A stretch of 64,000 nt of DNA from positions 499,939 through 563,938 of the forward strand of contig CAJNDS010001136.1 in the NCBI GenBank assembly GCA_905221605.1, given 5' to 3'. This document shows, in pieces, positions 35,601-47,600 of this stretch. Position numbers and translations under genes: made by a program. Position 1 is the stretch's first letter. Each line of letters opens with the position of its first letter. The notes beneath the pieces are model-generated. The model did no database searches and had not been told where the DNA came from. It was given only the letters and a program-made list of their open reading frames with translations. Source of the DNA: Symbiodinium natans. Lineage: Eukaryota; Sar; Dinophyceae; Suessiales; Symbiodiniaceae.

Positions 35601-38600
35601 TAAGTTTCCTCTTCCGGAACCACAAGCTGAAGAAGGTGAAAAAAGGAAATGGTTAAAAATGACGCTGAAAGAAACCTCGCTGGACGACCTTGCAGAGGAA
35701 GTCGACTACGCTGTGTTCGAAGCGCATCAATGGGCTCTAGAGGAGCATTTGAGTATTCGACGCCTAATTGCTGAACAGGAATGTTGCATTTTGGACGAGT
35801 TCCATGGATCGGCCAATGAGTCGAATGAGGAAAAAGGATCAGAGACTAGAGAATGGCTGGTTAAAGCAAAAAGGGCTGAGGAACAGCTCTCGAAGTTTTT
35901 GGTCAAAGCAGCTCAAGTTCAGCAAATGGTACAAGAAAACACCGCGCTTGAGGCAGCAGAGGAGGTTGAGTTCCTGCAAACAAAAACAATCCCTACACAA
36001 GAAGCCATGCAAGAGCTGGAAAAGTGGAGGGAATCATTGTCGGACGAGGTGACGTCTTTGGTGAAAGAGTTGGAGGTGGTGGAACCAACAACTCAAGAAA
36101 AGCTGGACAAATTGGCGGAAGAGCCTAATGCACCGGTGATTGAGTACGTTCCCAGTCTGGTGGTGTTTACCCGGAAGCAAGGGACAGGGAGGCGACGTGC
36201 CCGTATCTGTGCATGTGGAAATTTTATTTCGTCAACGGCAGCTACAGAATATGAAGGGCCGAGGTCCCTCAGTCGTCACTCGCTGTACGCTCCAGGTTTA
36301 GACTCAACTACATTCAGGTGTCAAGTGAGGCACGCAGCATATATGGTGTGGATCATCGCTGGTTTAGACATTTCCAAAGCTTTTCTGACGGCGCCGATGA
36401 ATAGGGCGCAAAGAGAAGGGCGTCTGGTGGTGGTGCAGCCCCCAAGGGCGGCGGTGAAATTGGGTCTTTGCACAAAGGAGGAGCGGTGGATTGTGAGAAA
36501 GGCCTTGTACGGTTTGGCCGAAAGTCCTGCAGCATGGGTGGAGTGGCGAGACCAACGTCTTCAAGGTATGTCTTGGGTGTCAAAGGATGGACAAGCAATG
36601 AGCTTTCAGAGGTCCAATGCAGACCCAAGTCTGTTCCTTATTATGGCACAAGAAAAGCCGGAAGGTGCAAGCAAGTTGGTAGGGACAATGGGTCTTTACG
36701 TGGATGATTTTTTGATGGCTGGGACTATGACAGTGCTCCGGGAAGCCTTGGAACAGATCAGGAAGGAGTGGAAAACTTCTGAACCCGAGTTCTGTGGTCC
36801 AGGCTGTGGTGATGGATTCCTGAAGTTTTTGGGTGTCCAAATCTGGTATCGAAATGGCAGCTTCTTTCTCAACCAGGAGGACTTCGTGAGAGATTTGCTG
36901 AACCGACGAGGGTATCAGATCTATGAAACTGGAAAAGGGAGTAACCTGCCAATGGTGAAAGAAACTCCAGGTGAAGAAGAGGAGGTAGATATTCCTTCCT
37001 TGCGAGCGGCTCAAGGTGCCGTAGGGGAGTTCCTCTGGGTGGCAATCAAAACTCGACCTGATTTGGCGTTCTGCACGAGCCAGTTGTCTTTGTGGACATC
37101 CCGAAGGCCGCGATTTGTGGTTAAAAAGGCTGAGGAGGTTTTCCGATACCTTGCTGCAACTCCAACGTTAGGCCTGACGTTCGGAGCAATCGCAACATGC
37201 GAAAAAGAAAGAAATGAGGTGTTGCGTTATGGACGAGGCGTTAAGGTGGTGGAGTCCTACGCGGATGCCAGCTTTGCGGCAGGTGAAAATGAAAAGAGCC
37301 ACTCAGGAGCAGTGGTGGTGTGGGGTGATTGTCCAGTGATGTGGGCAACACAAAGACAATCAACGGTGGCTTTAAGTACGGCTGAAGCTGAATTACATGC
37401 GTCCATAGAGGGAGCAACGATGATTCAGTCGTGCACCCCTATAATTGCCGCTTTGGTTGGAACAGGTGAAGAATCACTGCAAAAAGTGCTGTATACAGAT
37501 TCGGTTTCGACATGCTCAATCATTCAATATCCGGCTGGAAGCTGGAGGACAAGACACCTGAGAATTCGAGCAGCCGGTGTCAGGTCTCTGGTAGACCGTG
37601 GTTATATGGTGATCGCGCACCTTCGCGGTGAGTATATGATCGCTGACCTGTTGACCAAATTGATGAGTGGACAGGTGTATGCAAAGCAAAAGGCACTTTG
37701 GGGTCTCCGACTGTTGGTACAAGGGACTGACTTGAAGAGGGCCTCGCTTGCAATGGCGGTCATGATGGTGGCTGCATCTCTGCAAGGGATGGCAACTGGT
37801 GGCGAAGAAGTGTCAACTGCTGGTTTCTTTTGCTCAGAAGAAGGGGTGTGCAAGGTCGCCAACACATCTACGGTGATGGTTCTGGCTCAAGGTATTGAAA
37901 TGGTTATCAACAATTCAGACCTTGTTGCGTATTTGGTGGCAGCAATTATACTCTGGGAGTTGGCATGGTGCCTCTTTCGGCAGCTGTATAAAAGGCTGTG
38001 GGTTAAGAAAGTGGTGGTTATTCCTGCGAGTGCCACTTTGTATACAACAGTGGGTGGGAACTGTATGCACGCAAGCAGTGACTGTGATGTTCTGCGATAT
38101 TCACAGCCCAGGGCTAAGACGCTTTGTAAGCATTGCCTCAAGGACGGCTGGGTGGTGAATGCCGAGTTCCTTGGTGAGGAACGGGCCGCGGGAACGTGAA
38201 TTTTTCAAGTGCGAGGTGATAAAATCCTCAATGATAAAGGATTCGGCCAATGAGCTGAAGGTTCGTCCTGGATGACGTAAAACCATAATGTGCATTTCAA
38301 GCAGCTGGCTGCTGCCTAAATGGCGGTTTTTGGCCAAAGATCTGCACCTCCAATGTGTCCTAGGAAATCCTAGGACAGGGGGAGTGCGGAGCTGCAGTTG
38401 GTATTGTAGAAAGGAGTTGGTATTGGAAGTTGAAGGGTCAATGAACCCGGTAATCTTATGGCTCAAGCCATGACCAAAGCGGTCGAAGGTTTCGTAAAAA
38501 GTGTGCCCTTGGTTTGGGGTCTTGTTGTTTTGGTTGTTGGTTGTTCCAGGGGAATCAAGGGTTTCTGTTGGGGTTGACTGTTTTGTTCCCTGTCCTCCTT

Positions 38601-41600
38601 CGGTTGCCCCCCGTATAGGGTTTAGGGTTTAGGGTTTAGGGTTTAGGGTTTAGGGCTCTAAGTTCCGGATTCGGGAGGGGGAGGGGAAGGGGAGAGTCAG
38701 GGTGTCTGGAGTTGAAAAAGGATTTAGGGCGTGGCCAACATCTGAATGCTTTCCGGCTCAGAGATCCCCATTGTTGTGAACCAGTGCAGGCATCGCAGTT
38801 CGACCGCCATGATTTCCTCATATACATATATATATATATATATACATATATATTTATATGTGTGTGTACATGTGTACACATGTACATGTGTACATGTGTA
38901 CATTGTATATATACATAGACATATACACATATAAGTATAAATATAAATATAAACATAAAATATATATATATATATATATATATATGGGTATAAATAAAAT
39001 AAATAAATATATATATATATGTATATACATTTTCTACTTGTACAGTAAGTGCTATGTTTCCTGGTCGCTGCAACGGAATTCACGCTCCTTACCAAACATC
39101 CCATATTCGTGTCTGTCCCTTTTGCCGGGAACCTTGGGCCCTGAAGTTCCTTTACCTTGACACATACATAATATCATTCTTGCTATTATATATACATATA
39201 CATATGTACACATACACACACATATATATATATATATATATATTATGTATGTATATATATATACATACGTATTGTAGAATTATAGTATAGACTCTACTTC
39301 AACGCATCACCGGGTGCGCAGGAGTCGACGCAAGGGAAGATCATGTGCCTCGTGGGCCCGCCCGGTGCCGGGGGCCTCAGTCGCTTCCTTGTGGGGGTGG
39401 GGGGGGTGTTAGGGTTTAGGGTTTGGGGTTTGGGGTTTGGGGTTGATTCTCAAAAGTCTCAGGCTTCCCCAAAGTCTCGAACCCCGAACCACAGGCACCT
39501 TCTTAAGCCCTAGTAGTAGACTAGGTAACCTTGGGTTACTGTGACAACTAGGAGGCCCTATATTGAGACAGCAACCACGACCCAGCCGTAAAGGCCACAA
39601 TGGCTTCGCGCGGCACGGCCAAAACACGCAACAACTCAACATTCACTTTAGCCGCTGGCCCCACCATGACATCCCGCTCTGGCGTGCAGGTGGGCAAGAC
39701 CTCCATAAGCAAGAGCATCGCAAGATCACTGGCAGCTCGCTCGACTTCAGCTGAATTTCAGCTTCTGATTTTGGATGCCAATGACCTAGGGCATAGGTTT
39801 CGGCATTTCACTTTCCAGTCACAGGCAGGGCTGTGCACTCTCTCGCCCCTTCGGCCCTTCCGGTCGCCCTGAGCCTTCGTGGCAGGGCCTAAGCCGCCTA
39901 AACCCCAAACAAGCCTACACCCTAAACCCCTAAACCCTAAACCCTAAACCCTAAACCCTAAACCCTAAACCCCCAACACCCAACCTTTTGACAAAAACTC
40001 TTCTAAGGCCCTGTGCAGGACCCTGGGCCATGCCACATCTTCCCCTCTTGGGTTTAGAAGGATCATGTTTTTTTTGTTAATGAATGTTTTGGGGTTTAGG
40101 GATTAGGGTTTAGGGCTCGGGTTTAGGGTTTAGGGCTTAGGGTTGAGGGGTCATGGGCCAGCCTCAACCCTAAGCCCTAAAACCTAAACCCTAAACCCTA
40201 AACCCAGCCTGCAGCCTTTCAAGCCGTTTTTTCTGAGGATCGAAAGTTCTTCCGCTTCTCCGTGGGCGGCCTATCAGATGCCAGCGAGATCCGAGGCCGC
40301 CCCCGGAAGCGGCCACAACCTTGGGGGGTTTGGGGGTTTAGGGTTTAGGGTTTAGGGTTTAGGACCCATTCCCAGTTGCACATGTTTTTCGTGTCAAATA
40401 TGGCCATGCCCAGGGTTTGAGTCCAAAATGGGCCGGTTCTTTTTTTGCCACGAGGCTTCATTGCATTCCGTTCCAGCCAAACGTCTCAAGAACAGGTGAA
40501 GAATCACACCTGGTAACACCTGCAATAGTGTTCTAAATGAAAGCATCTTGTCATGACCGAGCCGTCTAACCATCCCGACGTGCAGGTCATCGGCGGACGC
40601 CGTGGACTCAGCACGTTCACACCTTCCATCCTACAATGCTTCGGGTCCTTTGCTCGCGGCTCATAGAGGGAGCTCCTTTCGATGGGGTGCTGCATGGTGC
40701 TGCCCTTTGCTGTGTAAGATTTGGTCACGGCCCATGAAGTTGAAACAGTTGTGGGCTCGATGTATACAGGGAGGAGGCTTGGGCAAATGATTGACAGCGC
40801 CGCACCTTTACGTGCAGGACATGAGAGTTGGCCAGTCTTTGGTCACGCCTTGCGCTCTGGACACAGAGTGCTTGGCTCATGGCGAAAAGCTGAACCTAGA
40901 AGCCTACACCCTGAGCACTTCTTCTGTGGCGGAGCGACTCCCCAGATCAAAGGCAGCCTTTAACTAAGCCTTTATCTAAAACCCAGGCCCTTTAAAGCCT
41001 TATACTTGCATGCCAAAGGTCTAGGTGACGTAGGGCTCGCGACTTCGGTCAACCCTTACCCCGGATGCCCCAGATACGTCGGCGCCATGCCCGGCAAGCT
41101 CGTGCAATGCCTGAAGCTGACGCAGAGCCTCTTGCCCGAAGGCTTCAACCCTAAACCCGAACCCTAAACCCCCGAGCCCTAAACCCTAAACCCTAAGCCC
41201 TCCCTAGACCCTCAACGCTTGATTTCTGCGTTCCCCTAAAAACGGTTAGGGTTCAGGGTTTAGGGTTTAGGGTTAGGGTCCAGGGTTTAGGGTTGAGGGT
41301 TGAGGGCTTTAGGGTTCAGGGTTTAGGATTGAGGGTTTAGGATTGAGGGTTCAGGGTTTAGGGCTGAGGGCCTAGGGTCCAGGATGCAGCAACGGATTTT
41401 TCTGAGTGCAGCCGCCAAGGTTCCAATCCGGTGATCTTGATCGACGAGATAGACAAGTCTTTCGCCTGCAAGCTTACGGACTGGGTATATAGATTCCTAG
41501 TATACATAAAGGGTTAATTTTTTTTGGGGCTGGGCTATTCAGCCCCTAAGCAAAGTCGTCAGCCTGCCGTTTTGCTTTGAGATGTCTTGTGATTTGTGTT

Positions 41601-44600
41601 TAGGGTTTAGGGTTTGTCAACTTGCTTGTTTGATGACTGAGATGTCTCTCTCTCTCTCTCTCTCCCTTTGTTGGCTGGTTGGTCTGTTGGTTTAAGTCTA
41701 GTATTCTTGCATTACACCTTACACCCTAAACCCTAAACCCTAGACCCTAAACCCTAAACCCAGCAATGCGGGAGCGAAAAAAAACCTTAAACCCTTAGTA
41801 CGGGTGGCCGGGATGGCCTCTTCCTTGTCCAGTCGCGTCGTGTGCATCATCAGCCTCTGCGGCCATTTGCCGAAGTTTGTGGGCTAAACCCTAAACCGTA
41901 AACCCTAAACCCTAAACCCTAAACCCTTGAATCTAAACGAAAACCTTCCACACTCAACTCGATCGAAGATGCTCCGCACAGGCTGGGCAAAGACTTCCGA
42001 GGAGACCCATCGGCAGCTGCTCGGCCGCATGATGGGGTGTTGGGGTTAGGGTTTAGGGTTTAGGGTTGAGGGTCGAGGGTTTAGGATTTGGGGTTTACGG
42101 TTGAGGGTTGAGGGTTGAGGGCTGAGAGTTTGGCGTTTAGGCTTTGTAAGGGTTTAGGGTTTAGGGTTTAGGGTTTGGGATTCATTGCTTGGGGTTTAGG
42201 GTCTAGGTACGGGTTCAGGGTTTTAATGGGGATTATCGTACCCACTATGATAGTCCCTATGAAGGACTGCTAGCATACGAGGGGAGGAGGGCGGCATTCG
42301 GAGTTTAGACTCGAGCCGAGTAGACTCAGCCAACACCCTGAAAACCCCGCTCTGGTGCGCATCGAATGTCCTTAAGGCAACCCTAAACCCTAAACCCTAA
42401 GCCCTAAACCCTAAACCCTAAACCCTAAACCCTAAACCCTAAACCTAAACCCTAAACCCTAAACCCTAAGCCCTAAACCCTAAACCTCTCTTTCACAGAT
42501 AATTTCAATGTTAATGAGTCACTGGGCAAGGTCAATTTTTTTTTACTGGGCAAGATAGTTTTTTTACTGGGCAAGGGCAAGGTCATTTTTTACTGGGCAA
42601 GGTCATGTTTTTTTCTGGGCAAGTTTTTCTTTTACTGGGCAAGGTCTTTTGTTAATGGGCAAGGTCATTTTTCACTGGGCAAGGTCATTTTTGATTGGGC
42701 AAGGTCAATTTTTTTACTCGGCAAGGTCGTGCCATAAGTGAAATATGTTCTTAACGTTGTGGGATTCTTTGGGCGGGTGGTGTTTTTCTGGAGAAATTTC
42801 TTGACTAGTGAATGCTTGGACTTGAGATGCTGAACCCTAAATCCTAAATCCTAAACCCTAAACCCTAAACCCTAAACCCTAAACCCTAAACCCTAAACCC
42901 TAAACCCTAAACCCTAAACCCTAAACCCTAAACCGACCGAGGCATTCTCGGGGTCCTATCAGGGGCGCTGCTGGGTTTCAGGGTCTGGGAGGCCCAGAAG
43001 ACCGAAACTGGCCAGGTTATGAGCTTCTTCAACGCAAGCAAGGGTTTAGGGTTTAGGGTTTAGGGTTTAGGGTTTAGGGTTTAGGGTTTAGGGTTTAGGG
43101 TTTAGGGTTTAGGGTTTAGGGTTTAGGGTTTAGGGTTTAGGGTTTAGGGTTTAGGGTTTAGGGTTTAGGATATCCCAAGGGCCAGCCTAGGGAGGGTTGA
43201 GGGGTCAGGGTTCATCCCAAGGCTCTACTGGAAGTGTTGGCCTGGAGCTCGGAAAGGTTGCCTCAGGTGCAGGGAGGGTTCTGGGATTTCATGGGTCCCT
43301 AGGGTTTAGGGTTTAGGGTTCAGGGTTTAGGGTTTAGGGTGTAGGGTTTCGGGTTTAGGTTTTAGGATTTATGCCTAAACCCTGAACCCTACATGGGGGG
43401 TTTACCGATAATCATTAGGGGTATCTTTTTGGGGCCTTTACTAGAAGGGGATCTACTATCTGGGGTCCCCTCTTCATCGGAAACCCCAAATCGACAGTGC
43501 AGTCCTTCAGACTTGAGGCCTCATCACGTCCGGTATGAATTGCGCAGGTTGCATAGGCAGAGAGTAAGCAGGGATGAAGACGAGCAGGCATGAACAGGGC
43601 CTAGGGTTTGGGGTTTAGGGCTTCGGGTTTAGGGCTCAGGGCTCAGGGTTTAGGGTTTGGGGTTTATGGCTTAGGGTTTAGGGGGCCATGGGCGAAGGGA
43701 TGAGAAGTCCATGGCGCCGTGATGTTCAGCCCCCGGGGCCCCGAGCCATGATTCCATGCCCTAAACCCTAAACCCTAAACCCTAAACCCAATGGCTACAA
43801 GACTCTTCTGTTCTAAGATCCGGGACTCCTTGCCTCAAGATGGCAGTTGCATCTGCCTCGACTTCCTCTGCCTCAAATGAGGTGGCCAGCATCATCAAAG
43901 CCAAGCTGATTGCAAGGCAAAATGCTGTGCAGCGTGATCTAGCCCTCAGAAACTTGGGGAAGCAGGCAATAGGCTCTTGGGAGTTCCTGTTCGTCGGGCA
44001 TGACTTGCTTACAGAAATGCGTCACATTAGTGGTTCCCACATCACTCTTATGGCCCTGGAATCCAACACAGAGACGGGAATCTGTGAGTTCCAGGAGACA
44101 TTGCTGCGCAACCCAGCAATTCGTGCTGACAGTGATACCCTAAGCATGGCCTCAAAGGGATACAACACATATGTGCCATTTCCAGTAGGCAGCTCGGTGG
44201 CTATTGTGAGAGCCTTTGACAGCAAGTCAGGAAAGAAGCTGGATGGAGCTGCGTTGGATGTCGCTTACAAACGTGAGAACGCAACCAAGAAGCATCAGAC
44301 AGGGATTGTCTCCAACCCATACCTGCTCCCTGGATGTGTTCTCAGGGCTGCGACAGACCTCCTGGAATCCCTCTCAAATCATCCCGATTACGACTTCGGG
44401 GCGTTGGCTTTGACTCCGTCATGCTACCGTACGCTAGCAGGTGTGGATGCAACGGCCTTGACCATGATGGCGCCGTTCTACAGGGGAGTCCTAATCAACC
44501 AGGTTAGCAGTCCTCCGACCGTCTGGCTCCTCCTCAAAGGCCACGTGCAGCCTGTGTCGAGAGTTGAGCTAGTTACCACGCCGAGCCAGCTCATGGCAAA

Positions 44601-47600
44601 CAAACAGCTCGCAAAGGCTCCCCACACAAGGGCAGCCATAGCTCTCCTTATGCAGATGCTTGGTGTGGAGGGCGCCAATCTGTTCCGAAATGTGGCTTCG
44701 CCAGACCACTTGGAACTGGCATCGGATGAGGAGGAGCTGGAGTTTGACATGGTGGTTGACGGAGGAGCCCCTATCTCAGAGGAACTATAGGGCATCGGTA
44801 TGGACAAGTTGAAGGAGGCTGCCGACTCCGTCGGTGCAGCTGGGATCTTGGCCTTTTATTCAGGGCGGCCGCAGGAAGGCCCAGGCGGCTTCACGGCGGT
44901 GTGCCAGTTCTACAGTGGGGAGGCTGCGTACCAGACAGGAAAGCTTTTCTGCTACAGGTCGAGCTCATCTGAAGGGAAAGCGCAGCTCAAATCAATGACA
45001 GAAGCTGGTCCTGACGAGGCACGCAAGATGGCCCACAGGCTCTGCCATGACATGAGCTTGGAACCTCACAAACACGGCCACGTCTGGCCAAATGGGTGCA
45101 CCAATCGGGCATCATTCATGTTTGAAGTGGTCAGTGCGCGTGTGCGGGCTTACCCGGAGTACTTTGCGAGCAGGAATGGCCCTGGCGCTATCTTCTACAT
45201 CGAGCATAATGAAGTCAATGCGCGTGACGACTATTTCTCAGACGGCGGCAAGCTGGAGGGCGCAAACATCCTCGGGATGCTGTACTCAGCGATCCTGAAT
45301 GAGGGTGCGAAGTTCAAGAGAGATCGTGCTGACTTTGAGCAGAAGGAGAAGGAGGTCAAGGATCAAGGTACCCAGCTGGCATCTCTCGTCAAGCCCGCCG
45401 TACTAGAGGTGACAAAACAAGTGCGCGAATTGACTGGCAAGAAGGCGATCGAGAAGAAGCGCGCCGAGGTGATGACTGAGCATGCCCGCACTCCTGCCCC
45501 GACAACGGCCGTTGCTGCTCCAGAACCAGATGAGTACGTCTTTCAGGAAGTGATGGCAAAAGGGGCAAGGATGACCGGCATAACATTGCCTGAAGGGTAC
45601 ACGATGACCAGGGCCAAAGCCATTGCCCAATCGAAGTTCGGTGCAGCTTACTCCGTGATCTGCCTCATCATCGGGATGAAGGAAGAGGATGTCCGCAAGC
45701 AAATGCCATCAATCATACCCCACCTCAAGACTCTCGGACTGGCTGGCGACGAGGGCTTAGGTAAGCCAGAGGATGACCCTGCCCAAAAGCTGTCAATGAG
45801 CCATGCTTCTTCCAATGATGCTACAAAGGCCGAGATCAAGAAAAAGCTGATGGAGCAACGTGAGGCGAAGAAGTTGGGCAAGATTGCCAAGGCAGCCTAC
45901 CAGCCCACCATCTGGTTCATCAGAAAGCACTGCTACAGGTTCGCAGAGCCTGGCATCAGGCTGCCCACCATCGCTTGAGAGTCTTTACCGCCCTACAAGC
46001 TCGGGAAGCCTTGGGAGCTTAGGCGTACAATACCGGGCCGGAATGTCGTTGGGCTTGCCGTCTGAGATCAAGCGCCAAGATGACAGGTTCAGTATGCCTC
46101 CAGGATCTTCATATCCCTCGAAACCACTGTTAGCGCCGGTCTCAGAGAAGGCAGACTACCAAGTTTCTGAAGCCCCGCCGAGTGTCGACAGCTCGGTAGC
46201 TGTACCACAGAGTGCGATCTTGCTAGCCAAGCGAATGGGGTTCAGCAAATCCGCACTGTCTCACTTTGGCGAGTCAGACTCAGGCAGAAATCTGGTAAAG
46301 CCTTTCGAAATTGCGATCAGTGCCGCTCTTGGATGGAGGACGGGGCGCTTGATGCCATTTTCTGCAGCCATCCAACATGACGCATTCGGCGAACTCTTTG
46401 GGGTGCTGATTTGTGGCTCGGGCGAGAATCGTGCGAGGCTTCTGATGGGGGAGGGGATGTGTCCAGCAGCACAAGCCTCTTTCGATGTACCACTTCTGAC
46501 CGACGGAGCAAATCTGACAGCACAAGTGCTCCTTTGCCCAGGGGACAACGAGGTCTATGCCACGATCCTGTCGTTCCCAAAAGGGACATCCGCGTCTGCC
46601 AAGACTGTGTTCACTGTGGGCATGGCCGAAAGTCAGGCCTCGATTGCCATAGGCAAGGCCAGTGACCAAGATGCCCAGACTACAATCGCAATGCTGGCAG
46701 GGATTGAGGAGCTCCAGACCCAAGTGATTGAGTGGCTCACAGAAGCGACTGACTTGGACATGCAGGAGATCATTGAAGAAGCTCAGGATCTCGGTAAGGC
46801 GCTGACAAAAGCTACGAGGCTGAGCACATCATCCACCGACTCGGCTACACCGGAGCCAATGGGCGGAAGCACAGATGGGTTTTGAGCAGGCCACATTTTC
46901 CTTGGGTGAGGACTCGGGAGTTCCAGTAGTCTTGATTTTGGTGTAACCGAAGGTGAACGCGTATGCAGTATATCCAGACATTCCCCTGCAGAGTGTCCGA
47001 CAGGTCAGCTAAGCGGGTGGCAAAAAAAGCCCTAAACCCTAAACCCTAAACCCTAAACCTTAATGCATGGTTTAGGGTTCCAAGAGGTTCTCAACCCCAA
47101 GCCCCAAGATCAAGTATGTCTCTACTATTTCCTTACCCCCCCCCCTCCCCCGAAAGAGAAATAATGATGAAGGGGAAAGCACATGTATGTAAGGAAGAAT
47201 TGTCCTTACGTTGCCCAAAAAAGGAAGAATCTTTTTGTTTTTTGGGGGTGGTTCTTAAGCAAATAGTAGGTTCAGCATCACCCGAAAACCCGAAACCCTA
47301 AACCTTAAACCTTAAACCCTAAACCCTAAACCCTAAACCCTAGTAGGTTCAGCATCGCCTTGGGTTGCCAAGGATCCCGAGCAGAACGTGAACTTCCGGG
47401 ACCACTATCTGGCGCCACCCGCATGTACACCATGGGGGTTTGGGGTTTAGGGTTTAGGAATAGGGTTTCTGGTCCCTTTATAAATGTACGATGATAACAA
47501 CCCCGAAAACCCGATTCTAAGTATTCTTAAGGCAACCGATGTTCGCCAGATGAGAGGTAGCTTCCGCGCTCCTGGGAATGGGGAGAGCCGATGATTGCGG

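Larger units (their letters stand above)
28678..38615 (+). mobile_element. Full-length Ty1/copia-type LTR retrotransposon
   Basis: A complete 9,938-bp element bounded by direct long terminal repeats of 238 and 231 bp that start TG and end TA. The order LTR, primer-binding site, one long gag-pol frame with integrase before reverse transcriptase, polypurine tract, LTR is that of Ty1/copia. It is flanked by TAGGG at 28673-28677 and 38616-38620, the expected 5-bp target duplication, although the target is itself a TTTAGGG repeat. The two LTRs differ only by an 8-bp tandem duplication and one T, with no substitution that I can see, and the frame has no stop, so insertion looks recent. It lies sense-oriented in the Lon intron 28566-39321, which would be about 0.8 kb without it. 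The element is about twice the usual copia length because of extra domains. Confidence 0.93.

Noticed and set aside
42520-42735. CRISPR-like array of spaced repeats
   Set aside because: Units are contiguous 19-22 bp copies that differ in T-run length, without unique spacers, in a eukaryotic intron. It is a minisatellite.
44478-46723. Minus-strand and alternative-frame ORFs in the cassette
   Set aside because: Shorter than and fully overlapped by the three sense ORFs; no motif.
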